NCBI RefSeq assembly: GCF_003945595.2
Contig: NW_024104445.1
Span: 840,421-904,420, forward strand
Origin: Pipra filicauda
Lineage: Eukaryota; Chordata; Aves; Passeriformes; Pipridae
DNA: 64,000 nucleotides
Direction of reading: 5' to 3'
Positions 18,795 through 30,700 of this stretch are shown here, piece after piece. The first letter of the stretch is position 1. Each line of letters begins with the position of its first letter. The position numbers were made by a program, and so were the translations under genes. The notes beneath the pieces were generated by a model. That model was given only the letters and a program-made list of their open reading frames with translations, had not been told where the DNA came from and searched no databases.

Positions 18795-21700
18795 CTGCAG
18801 GAGAGAGGTGGTCAGCTCACCTTCCCACCATCCCTCCCTTGGGTCAACCCAGCTGGTTTTTTGGGGGAAAAAAAATGGGATATATTTCATATCGCTCATG
18901 TTCACCCTGAACCGGCGAAGGAACGTGATGGATATGAGATATTTCGCTTTTTGGAGAGAGGGGGTGAATTTGGCTCCCCTCCTGATTGCTCCTGGAGCGT
19001 GGCGCCAGCTGGGGTGGCCAAGAATAACCAAGGCACAGTCAGCTCTGCTTTTCTTTTGCTGTAAATAACTTGAATTTTGCCCCAAGTAAACAGCAAACAG
19101 GGAGACAGCTCTGGAGGGCTCAGTTGTCTGGCTCTCATCCACCACTCCCCCTCCCCAGTCCTCTGTCTGGGAGTTTCCAGACATCTGGAGACACCAGCCA
19201 AGCTTTCAGGGCTGCCCTGACTCCCTCTGAAATGTCTGCAGCAAATCCTTGGCTCCCAGGATGTCTGTTACGGTGCGGGATCATCCACGGGACACGGATG
19301 CAAACCCCCACAGCAGGATGATGGCTGGGGACGTGCAGGGCTGTAGCAGGGGGAGGCACCTCTAAAATCCCCCCTCTGCTCTGGCTGTGGCTCAAAGGCT
19401 TTCCCAGCCTGCTCAGGGAGCAGAGGGATGGGATGTCCATGGAGTTATTCCCGTTCCCAGCCCGCCCTACCTGGATGGTGACGATGCGGGGCAGCGGCTG
19501 CCGCGTGTTCGCTCCGCCCTCGATGGCGATGCCCAAGGTGGGAGCGCTCTTGGACACCCGGATCAGACACGACGTGGGCTCCAGGAGCCCTGGCTGTGGG
19601 GAGAGAGGGCACTGCTAAGGGAGGCTGGACATCATGTGCCTGCCACACTCCCTGGGGTGTCCCAGAGCAGGCAGGGACACCCACGGGTGGCTGTCACCGC
19701 AGAGGGACAGACACATTCGCTCCCTAACTCTTGACATCCAAGATCCCAACCACGGGCAGGGCTGGAAGAACTTGAGGAAGAGCAGAGCAGCTGTCTGCCT
19801 GCCTACCTATACCACCATCAGAAACCCCCTGATACCTGCTGCCACCTTCCCTTCCAGGCTACAGGTGACTTCACTGCGCCCTGGGGATGTTCCCTCAGAG
19901 CCAGGGGTTCTGCCATGCCCTCTGTAGCTGGGAGGGACTGGATTTATCCAGCATGGAGTGAATCAGCTCTACAGAGCCCCTTTCAGCCACTCCTGATCCC
20001 TTTCCCCACAGCTCAGCCCCCCAGAGAGCTCACTCAGCTTACTACAGAGGATAAACAACCCACCAAAGCACAGCAGAGCAGTGGGGAAGGGGGAGCAGAA
20101 CTGGCCGGATGAGGCAGTGGGGGACAGCCCCAGGTGCCCCTTCCCACAACCAGCAGCCCCCCCCGGGCCCTCACCGGCTTGGAGGCCCCTTCAGCCGCCC
20201 CCTCGCTCCTCGCGGCCTCCTTGAGGCTCCGGCTTTTCCCAGGGCCCGGCTGCCGGCTCTTGTCCTTGCCGCTGGTCTCGAGCTCCCCGATGTCCACCCC
20301 GCTGTCCTCGCTGAGGGTCTGCCCGCTGTCCGACAGCTGGGAGAGCGTGGAGGCTGGGGAGACACGCGGGTTAGAGGGCGGGCAGTGCGGCCCCGGGGCC
20401 GGCCGGGCACGCACGGGGCGAGGGCAGATCCCAGGGCCGGGCAGATCCCCCGGGAATGACACCTGGCCTTCAGAGCCAGGCTCCCAAGCTTCCGAATCAC
20501 GGAGCTGCTTAGGTTGGAAAAGACTTCTAAGCAAGCTCAACCATTCCCCAGCACTGCCGAGCCCACCACTAACCCACGGGACTGTAAATAGGGGAAGGTG
20601 AATGATTTGACATCAGTGGCTGTCATAGAACAGAGAGTCATTTGAGTTGGAGAAGATCTCCAAGATCATCGAGTTCAACTGTTCCCTGAGCACTGCTGAG
20701 CCCACCATGAGCCCATGTCCCCAAGTGCCACATCTACAAGGCTTTCAAACCCCTCCAGGGATGGAGACTCCTCCCCAGCCTGTCCCAATGCCTGACCACC
20801 CTTTCACTGATGAAATTTTCACTAATATCCAACCTGAACCTCCACAACTTGAGGCGATTTTCTCTTGTCCTGTACCTTGTTACCTGGGAGAAGAGCCCGA
20901 CCCCCACCTGGCTGCACCCTCCTGGCAGAGGGACAGAGCTGTGCACTTGTCAGGGGACAAGTGGCCTCATACTCAGGTCCAGGATCCAACCCTGATCCCA
21001 AACAGGGATGGAGGGAGAGAGTGATGAGTCCTGGGTTCCTGCTCGTTTATCCAGACCATGCTCCACGTGGGAGGAGACTGGGACGGACCGAGTAAAGAGG
21101 TGCTGCCATAAAGGAGTTTTCTCGTCTTGGAGAATAAAGACTCCAAGTGCAGATGGAGACTCTGGGAATGCCGGGAAGAGCGGTACAGCTGCACCCGCGG
21201 GGAGCGCGGGGTGTCCGGGACAGCGGCTCTGGCACTCGGAGGAGTCGAGGTCCCACTGCGGACACTCCCTGGGCAGGACCTGACCCCAGCAGCCCCTCGC
21301 CCTCATTAACGAACCCTCATTAACCCTCATCAACCGCGGTTAATGAACCCATTGCAGGGACGGGACGGGGCCACAGGAGGGCGACATTGCCACTCGTGTC
21401 GGTCCCACAGGGTAGGGGGGCCGGGGATACCCCCAGGACCCTCCGGGCACCCCCGGGACCCCCCTTCCTTCTTCATCTGCGAGTGATTCCCCCGGGACAC
21501 CCTTCCCTCTCCACCTCCGAGGGACCCCACGGGACCCCTTTCCATCTCCGGGGGACTTTCCGAGACCACACTCCCTCCTCTCCACCTTCGAGGAACTCCC
21601 CCGGACCCCCCTTCTCTCTCCATCTGCGAGGGACATCCGCCCCGTACCCCTTTCCCTCTCCACCTCCAAGGGATCCCCTGGGATCCCTCTGAACCCCCTT

Positions 21701-24700
21701 CCCGCTCCATCTCCGAGGGATCCCCCTGTACCCTCTTCCCTCTCCATTTCCGAGGGATCCCCCTGTACCCCCTTCCCTCTCCATTGCTGAGGGATCCTCC
21801 TGTACCCCCTTCCTTCTCCATCTCCGAGGGGCTCCCAGGACCCCGCTTCCTCTCCATCTGCGAGGGACGCCCCGGGACCCCCCTTCCCTCTCCATCCCCA
21901 AGGGACCCCACGGCACTGCAAGGGGCTCTCAGCTCTCCCTGGAGCCTTCTCTTCTCCAGGTGAACCCCCCCAGCTCTCCCAGCCTGGCTCCGGAGCAGAG
22001 GGGCTCCAGCTCGGGGGCAGATCTGCCTCCTCTGCCGTTTCTCTCTCTCTCGAGGGGCAGGTGCCACCCACCTCTGGCCTGGGGCAGGGGCCTCACTTCG
22101 TTGACGTCGGGCTCGCTGTTGGGCTGGTGCACCTCCACCATGATGAAGTGCTGGTTGGCCACGGCCTGGGGGCTGCCCTTGTCCGGGGGAGGGGGCGCTG
22201 GGTGGGCGGGAGGAGGAGGAGGGGACGGGGACGGGGGGCTCTGGACCCCTCCAGCCTCCGGGGACGGGCTCTTCAACCTGGTGGGGGACTGGACCCTGGG
22301 GAAGGGCCCGATGGGGTGCTGGGTGACCAGGGAGAGCTGGGCATCCATCTGCCTGCGGGAGCCGTGCAGGGACGGGGAGATGGTGGCGTAGATGGCGCTG
22401 GGGGAGGAATCCTCGGTGGAGGTGGTGGCAGTGGAGCTGACGCTGAGCGTGTCCTTCTCGGGGGCGCTGGGAGGGGGGGTGGGGTTCCGGGGGGCCACGA
22501 AGAAAAGGCCTGACTGGGAGGACTCAGAGGAGGGACGCTTGGGCTTGTCCTTCCCCGGGTTCCTGTGCTGGGCAGCTGAGGGGTCCAGCAGCTGAGGGGC
22601 TGCAGGAGGAGGAGGAGGCTTGAAGTTGGGTGGTTCGTCTGGGAAGGAGGAGATGTCATCCTGCCAAACCAAGAACAGGAGGTTTTAGGACACCGTGCTC
22701 AGCTGTGAGAACTTCTCCAGGGCTTCCTCAGGCTCAGTGTCACCCGTGTCTTTATCTTTTCCCAATGACCCTGGCTGGTTGTCACAGAAGCACCTTTCTG
22801 ATCTTCTGACAATAAGAATATGATTCACAAATGAGGATGATTAGAGGACAAATCACTCAGTCTCTGCTTTGGCTCCCACAGTGCTGCTCCTGCTCAGCCA
22901 GCCAGGATCCTTCTCCTAACCAACTGGATTAACTGGCTTCTCTGACATCCCTGGGGTGTTGATGTAGCAGAGCTACTGAAGCTGAGGCAAAACTCAGTAC
23001 CCCCAGTTTTCCTCCAGCTCCCATCCGAGGTGCAGCAGCTCCTGCAGGGCCTTACCAGGGACACATCTGGCAGGGTGTTGATGCTGCTTTGGTGGCAGTC
23101 CCCAGCTCCCTCCAGTTCTGACGTGTTCTGAGAGGGCAAAGAAGGCAGAGAAAACCATGTCAGAGCAGCAAGAGCAACCAGCACAGTGCCAGTGTGACAG
23201 AGGACATGGAGTGATCCCCCAAACCCCCTCCCCCTGCAAGGCCAGTCTGTCACCCAAAGGTTTTTGTCTCCTTGGAGGTTCCCTAGAGACTCACATATCC
23301 TATCAAAGTAGCTTTGTGGGACACAGGCTCTCCCAAGCTAAGAAGTGTTCTCAAAGCCTGCTGTGGACCTGACCTCCTGCAGAGGAGGAATAAGCTCCTC
23401 TGGACCCAAATCAGCTCCTCCTGCTTCATTTGGAAGGAGCTCAGGCTCAATATCTGGATCCTTCCCAGGAGAAGGGCAATAGAAAACTTCAAAACTCCCT
23501 TCCCTTTGCAAGCCAGAACAGTGAGTCTCGTGCAAACCAAAGCTGCTTTCCCTCAACGAGTCAAAATGTCATCAGGAAATGTCACACCCCAGTTTTGAAC
23601 ACATCCCAGCTCCAGATATCCAGAAGGGCTCTGGGAATCTGTCAGTCTGTCTGTGCAGGGGCAGCTGTGGGTCAGCAGGGACTCGAGGAGAGAGGACATG
23701 GACACAGCCAAGCAGAGCAGACAGGCACCTGGCCAAGTCCCAGGGCTGGCAGAACAGGGGGCACAGAGGGGGTGCAGCTTTTCCCTGGTGAGCTCTGCCC
23801 AGGCTCCAGGGATGCTCTGCCAGGGGGGAACATCCTGCTGCTCCTGCAAGGCCCTGGAAGGGCAAACCCAGACTCATCCCCCCTCCCACAGCAACTCCTG
23901 CTCTGGAGAGGAGCTGCTGCCGCTCAGGAAGGGAGAACTTGGCTCCTGTCACGTTCACAGGGATGTTTGTTCTCTCCTGCTGGATTGGGCAGGGCACAGT
24001 TTGTGTTTAAGTGCCTGTTATTTATTGCAGGGTAAACAGCTGATTAGTTGAAATGCTGGTGCATCTGCATTTCCCCCAGCTGCTGGAGGCTGCTGCTGTG
24101 CCTGTAAGATGCTGGAGTCCCAAAATAGACACGGGAGACAATTAAGAGCATTAGAGAAGAGGCAAAAACATTGATACAAAGTGCTTTTATCTCCGTGGCT
24201 TCTGAAAGAGCCCTGGAGAATGGGAACAAAGAGAAACAGCTTGTTCAGGGAGTGACAGGTAAATCTTCACTTGGGAAACTACTCCTGCCTCTGGCAAAGG
24301 CTGGTTTCATCATCAATTAATCCAACATAAGGGCATGTGGCATTTGAGAGAGAAGCAGAGAATCCCAGACTGGTTTGGGTTGGAGGGGACCTTAAAGATC
24401 ATCTCATTCCACCCCCTGGCCATGGGCAGGGACACCTTCCACTAGCACAGGTTGCTCCAACCTGGCCTTGGACACTCCCAAGGCTGGGGCAGCCCCAGCT
24501 TCTCTGGGCAGTGTGACTGGGAGCAGCCTGTTGTCAAACAGTCACAGTTATGTCGCCACTAAAACAAGAAGAGTCTGTCTGATGCCCCCCCAAAACCTGC
24601 CAGGGCCACCTCTCCCAGTCCTGCCACTGAACCCTGTGCCCATCAAGCCCATCCCATGCCATGTCCCAGCCCTGGCCTTGTAGAAAGGACAGTCTGTGCA

Positions 24701-27700
24701 CTGAGATGTGACTCCTGTGGCACACGCTGGGTGGGGACAGACATTGCCCTCCACCCCCTGATCCCACTGCCAGCTCTGCTCCCCCCCAGCCAGGGACACT
24801 GATGCTGCTCATCCTCCTCAGGGCACCTTTTCCTGGTGCAGTGTGTGAGCAGGAGATTTATTTCTCCCCAGATTAGTTCTTTTGGAGCAAAAGCAATTAA
24901 ACAGGGATTGCTCTGGGCTGTAAAACTCGATGGCTTTTAAGCCCAGCACATTTACTTTCAGGAACTGGCTGTTTTTGGGGCTGTGCTTCCCTGGATTTCC
25001 CTTGAAAGACTCACCACCTGCCACTGCCCTGAGAAATGAGTCTTTATTGAGGAGGCTGCTCCCTCCTGCCCACTCCCTGCTCCTTTATCCCATCTGTTTT
25101 CCAGTTCCCTGTAGAAACTGGGGGCCAGGTGAGGCCCTTCCTTCACAGAGGAGCTGGGAAATGTCTGTACCTCCTATCCTGCTCAGAGAGAATGGCAGGA
25201 GTGATGGAGCTGGAGAGCATCTGTCAGGCAGGCAGACAGCTTTCATTTGCAGATTAAAGGGTGGAGAAACTGCCACCTCCCCGGGGAACACAACTCAACC
25301 TTTAATTAACCTCCCAGCTCCAAATCAGTCCCTTAATTTCCAGTTACTGCTAACGAGAGCTGTGCAGAGCCACTCAGCCTGAGTCCCACAGGGTCTCGAT
25401 TTTCAACAACTGCACCAGCCTGAGAACAAGTCCAGTTTTCCTTCTCTCTTCCCCTCTCTCTTCTCCTCCCTGTCCCACTCTGGAATGCAGCTGCAGGGCT
25501 GGAGGAGCCCCAAGTCCCTGGTCCAGACTTCAGGGGCTCTAAGGGTGACAATGACCCACATGTAGTGGCTTCACTGCCTCCATCCTCATCCTCTGAGAGG
25601 ATTGTTCCCATGGGAACCCTCCTTGTGGGATATCCCAGGGAGGTGGGAGCAGGCCAGTGCCTGTGGAACCAGGCCCTGGGAGGAGAAGGTACCTTTGGAT
25701 GGCAGCAGCTTTGCCAGGAGGTGATGGAGAACCAAACCAAAACCAACGGGGATTTCAATTCCTTCATCCCACCACTGAGGGCTGGGCAGGGACAAAGGGA
25801 ATGCCAGACTGTTGTGCTTGGAAGCGATCAGGAATTCCCACTGCTCTGGTCAGACCTGATTATTGCAGTCTCCAACCAAGCTCTGCCCTGCAGGACTCAT
25901 CCTGAGTCCCAGGACTTACAGGAGGTGCTGGTGACACTCAGAGAGCAGACACAGAGCACCTGGGGGTGGCACTGCACAACGTGGCCTTGTCTCATTTCCA
26001 GGTATCCTGAAGGATACATCCTGTAATGGAATCATTTTCCCAAGGCAGGGCCTGCTCAGCCTGGTTATTTTTGGTCAAGCCCATGGTGGGACAGGGGCCT
26101 GCTCTAGTGTCAGGAAGCCAAAGAAATCTGGGTCCCACGGTTCAAGGTGCCTGTGACAAACTCCATCTGGGAATGCTACAGCTGTTCTCTGCTGGATAAC
26201 AGCCATTCCCAGAGGGATATGGTTTTTGGGTCAGGTTCACAGCTGCCAGAAGTCCTGTCTCCTGAGCAGTCCCTGCTCCACCACTTGCCCGACCCGCTGA
26301 CCCTGTGATTTCCTCCCAGCCGAGGAGCAGGGAATGTGCTCCACACCATGGAACCTGCAGCTTTCCTCAGCCTCATCCCAGCCAAGAGCTCTGACATGAC
26401 AGAGGGGCTCCTCAGGCTCTTCCCACATCCATGTCCAAATCCTCAGTGAGGATTTCTCCAAGGCTGGACACACACAACACACGCACACCGACCCTCCTGC
26501 ACTGCAGCGTGGATTTTTGCAGATCCAAGGCCTGTAGGGAAAATTTTCCCCCATCCTAAGGATGTATGATAGGGTGTGACCAGCCTGCTCAGAGGCTGAG
26601 AGAGCTGAGCTTGCTCAGCCTGGAGAAAAGAAGGATCTAAGGAGACCTTGTTGTGGCATTTCACTACTTGAAGAAAGATGGGGACAGGTTTGTTTAATGG
26701 GGCTCACTGTGACAGGACATGGGGTGATGGTTGTAAACTAAAACAGGGTCAATTTAGATTAGATAGAAGGAAGAAGTTTTTTATAACAACAGTGGGGGAG
26801 GCCCTGGTACAGGTTGCCCAGAGAAGCTGTGGCTGCCCCATCCCTGGAAGTGTCCCAGGCCAGGTTGGACGGGGCTTGGAGCAACATGGGCTGGTGGGAG
26901 GTGTTCCTGCCCATGGTAGGGGGGTTGGACTTTAAAAGTCCCTTCAGCACAAACCATTCTGTGATTTTTATGAGTCTACAGGTATTTAGCCATCATGCCC
27001 ACACAGCAAGTCAGCACAGCAGCACACAGAGCAGGAAGAGCACTTTGGGGTCCACCAATGCTGCTGGTCCTTCCAAACCCACCCCCCCCTCCCCAGAGGG
27101 GTCTGTGGCACTCAGTGCAGGCAGGAACTGGCACCAGCTGGGTCTGGCTCAAGGCTGAGCCTCGTGTGCACTGCAGGCTGGGGAAAGGGGCTCTCCTCAG
27201 CAGAGAGGACAGGCAGGGATGGGTGAAACGAGGCGGCTGAGCACGTGGAGGAGCCGCATGTCAGTCCCTGGACAGCCCGTCCCCGCCTTCCCCCGGCACA
27301 ACTCAGCCCCCCCAGCCCATCCACTATGGCAACAGCAGCACTCGCCCTCCTCCCCTACCTCCATCAGGTCTATGAGCCACAGGAGCCGCTCCTGGGGACG
27401 TGCCGGGGGGAGAGCAGAGGAAAACAAGCACAAAAGCGAGAACGTGACATCAGGGAGGATGCGGAGCAAAGGAGCGAGACGAGCAAACCCCGGCACAGCG
27501 CCTCCCTCCTCCCCCAAACACACCCCAAATCCACATCCAGCCGCATCCAGGGCTGGATGTGACGGCCGAGGTGAGTCCCTCCTGCGAGAGGGGCTGGGGA
27601 GGGGAACGGCATCGGGATTGAGGGCAGAACAGGGCAGAGGGAACAGTTTAGGAGCTCTGCCCCTCTTCTCTCTCTCCTGTTAGCTGAGACAAGCCCCAAT

Positions 27701-30700
27701 CCACCACGAGCTGGTGCTTTCAGCTTGGCAGCTTGTTTTAGCAAACAATGGGGACAACCATCTCCAGCGCCAGCACTCCCAACACCCAGGCAGAGCTTGG
27801 AGGCAGGTGTGTTCTCACACCCATGGAAAGGGGTGCCACAGGGCCAGGGAAGACCTGTAATGTCATCGAGGGACGCGTGTTCTTGGAGGAAGCTCTTCAA
27901 ACAGTGCTTTTAAGGCACAGCCCACTCCTTCTATGGCAGAACAGCACCCTGGTCTCCCTCCCCGAGCTCTGGGCTCATGTGCCATTGCTCACACAGCAGC
28001 CCGAGCAGCCACGCTGGGCACATGCTGTGGAGGCAGAGCATGGCACACCTGAAGCCCACGGTACAGCCCCAGGCACGGGGACAGCACGAGAGCAGGGTGT
28101 CACACCCAGCACACGGCCCTGGCAGACCTGTGCCAGCCCCCGGAGACTTCAGAAGAATTTTCCCAGCAGGTCCTCGGGAAAGCAGAGCAAAACTGGCTTT
28201 GTTTCTCCCGATCCAGAAAGGATCTCAGTGGGATCCACCCTGACCAGAGCAGGTGGCTTCCCTATGGGCATTTGTGGAGTTAACGGGGCAAAAGCACAGC
28301 TCTGCTGCTCTGACGCTCTCCTGGGATGCTGCACCACCCCATGTAGGCAGGCAGAGCCCCAGGAAAGCCCCCTCCTCTCTCTCCCCCCCCAGCTGTGGTG
28401 CCTGGACCCTCCACACCCCGGTCCCAGCGCTCCAGCCGCGGCGCTTCCCTTGCTGCGGGGCCAGCACACATCCCATTGTCCCCTGCTCTGCTCAGGAAGG
28501 GCTTAATTTCCAAGGTTACTAATGCATTTCTGATGAAAGGCATTTTATGGCTAAGGAAATTAATTTGGGGGCTGTGTGCCCGCACACTCTGAGGTGATTA
28601 CACCAACTTAATTAGACGGTGCGTGCCACGACAGGCTGGCAGAGCCGTGGGAGTGAGCGCTGGAGAGCGGGCAGGGGCTGGCATGGGATGCAGCCACTGG
28701 CAGCGGGAACAGGCAGCCAGGGTCTTTAAGGAGCTGATTTAAAAGCTGGTGAACAGCAGCAGGCACAGTGTGGCAGCAGCACATTGCTGGGATTTCTGTG
28801 TGGATGCAGCTCTCTGTCTACAAAATAACGTTCTAAAGACAAAGCATATTTTTTTTTTAGTTCGTTGGGCTTAAAACTCAAAATGGCCTTCCTGCTTTGT
28901 CTGGGGATGAAATTTTGGAATTACTTAGATGAGGGTCGGGAAGTTCAACTTATTTGTGATTTTTATGCATCATGAAACCTGCATTCTGCTGCTCCACATA
29001 ATATTTTATCCTACATATTTGTGCGTGCGCTGTGATAGTTTTTATTGAAAATACATTTAGTGCCGTGCTTTTTTAAAATATAAATAACTAAAAGGCAGTG
29101 AAGACTGAATTCCAAAGCTGAGTTACAAGTGTGGCTAAGAGACTTGCTTTAACTGCCTAGAGGAGTCTAGAAGAGCTTTTAGAAAAAATGGCTCATTTTT
29201 TCATTTAAATGAGCCATTTGTCCATACACTTAAACCCATGTTTGTCCTTCAAATGCACGGCTCTGCCAGAGGTCCTGGAAGGGAGATTGGCTTGGTCCTC
29301 ACTGGGGACAAAGTGACATGCAGCACCACAGCCCTCACGGGGGGCACAGGAGCACAGAGACACCCAGCACACGTCGTGGCATCACTTTATTCCACCTCAA
29401 AATCCCCCCAAAAATAAAAGCTTTGGGGGAATCCAGGGGGGATTGAACGGGGTGGGGGGAAAGGTGGGGTAAAAGGCCTTTACAGCGCTCCAGGAGGGGA
29501 GTTTGTGGTGAGGCTCAGGTTCAGGAGCAGGTGCTGAGAGGGAAAGGATCACCCAGGGGGACTCACCCGGGCCGAGCTGACGGTGGTGGCAGTGAAGTGG
29601 CTGCTGGAGGAGGACACGGTGTCGCTGTAGGACATCATGGAGTAGGAGTCGGTGGCGGCGCCGGGCCCCGAGGGCTGACGGGCCTTCATGGACTCGATCT
29701 CCCTCTTCAGCACCAGGTTGTCGAAGCGGTCGAGGTCTTGAGGGGAGATGACCCCCCGCACCTCAGACAGCAGGGAGAACTGGGCCAGGCAGACACAGCC
29801 AGAGACAGGTTGGGGCAGCACCACAGACCCGCCCTCCCTCCCTGCTCAGCACCAGCCATGGGATGTACCAGCAGGTGACACAGCAGGAGGTTTGGTCCTA
29901 AACATCACCAGAAGCTCCTCTGCCACTGAACACCAGCCTGTATCCCCCAGAGTGTGAGGCTGTGCTGCCCCATCCCTGCAAGTGTCCAAGGCCAGGTTGG
30001 ACAGGGCTCGGAGCAACCTGGGCTAGTGGAAGGTGTCCCTGCCCATGGCAGGGGTCGGAAGGAGATGGGCTTTAAGGTCCCTCCCAACCCAAACCATTCT
30101 GTGATGCTGGGATGACTCTGTGATAATCTGCTACACCTGGATTTGGCTTCCATACTCTCACCCTTGCCCTGAGCAGATCACCTTGGAGGCACTGGGCCAT
30201 ACTGTGACAACATCCACACTGTGACAATGTCCAGACTGTGACAGTGCCCACACTGTGACAATGTCCAGACTGTGACAGTGCCCACAGTGTGACAATGTCT
30301 ACACCGTGACAACAGCTCTGCCCAGCCCACCGGGTACCAGAAGCTGCCCTGGCCCTGCCATGGGCTGCTGTCAGGGTAGAAGACCTTCCCAAAGAATTAT
30401 GGTGAGGAGATCAGAGCTTGTTTCACTTAGGGAAGCTCTCCTGCCTACAAGAGGCATCTTTCCCCAGAGACAGTTTTAGATGTTTTCTCCTCCTGCAACC
30501 CAGAGAAACACTCCCTGGTATGAGAAAAAGATAAATCCTGCAGGCTTGTCCAAGGCCCCACAGGGGGTGGGGAGCAGAAATTATAAAAGCCCTGAGGAGA
30601 GCAGGGGTTGTGTCGTTCTCTGGCCCGGTGTTTGAAGCACCATTAGGATTAATGTTCTTTTAAGCCCAGCGTTCTCAACTTTGGAAATAACTTTTCCTAC

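Larger units (their letters stand above)
23128..27358 (-). other. WHRN intron
   Basis: Unique intronic sequence with CR1 pieces at 24359-24515 and 26575-26970. The reading frames (up to about 200 codons at 23430-24035 and 25565-26026) carry no recognisable domain and no supporting splice structure; I see no separate gene. Confidence 0.6.

Noticed and set aside
21330..22071. Two overlapping minus-strand frames of about 245 codons with GDGEGRGY repeats
   Set aside because: Produced by the 37 bp minisatellite, open in several frames at once.
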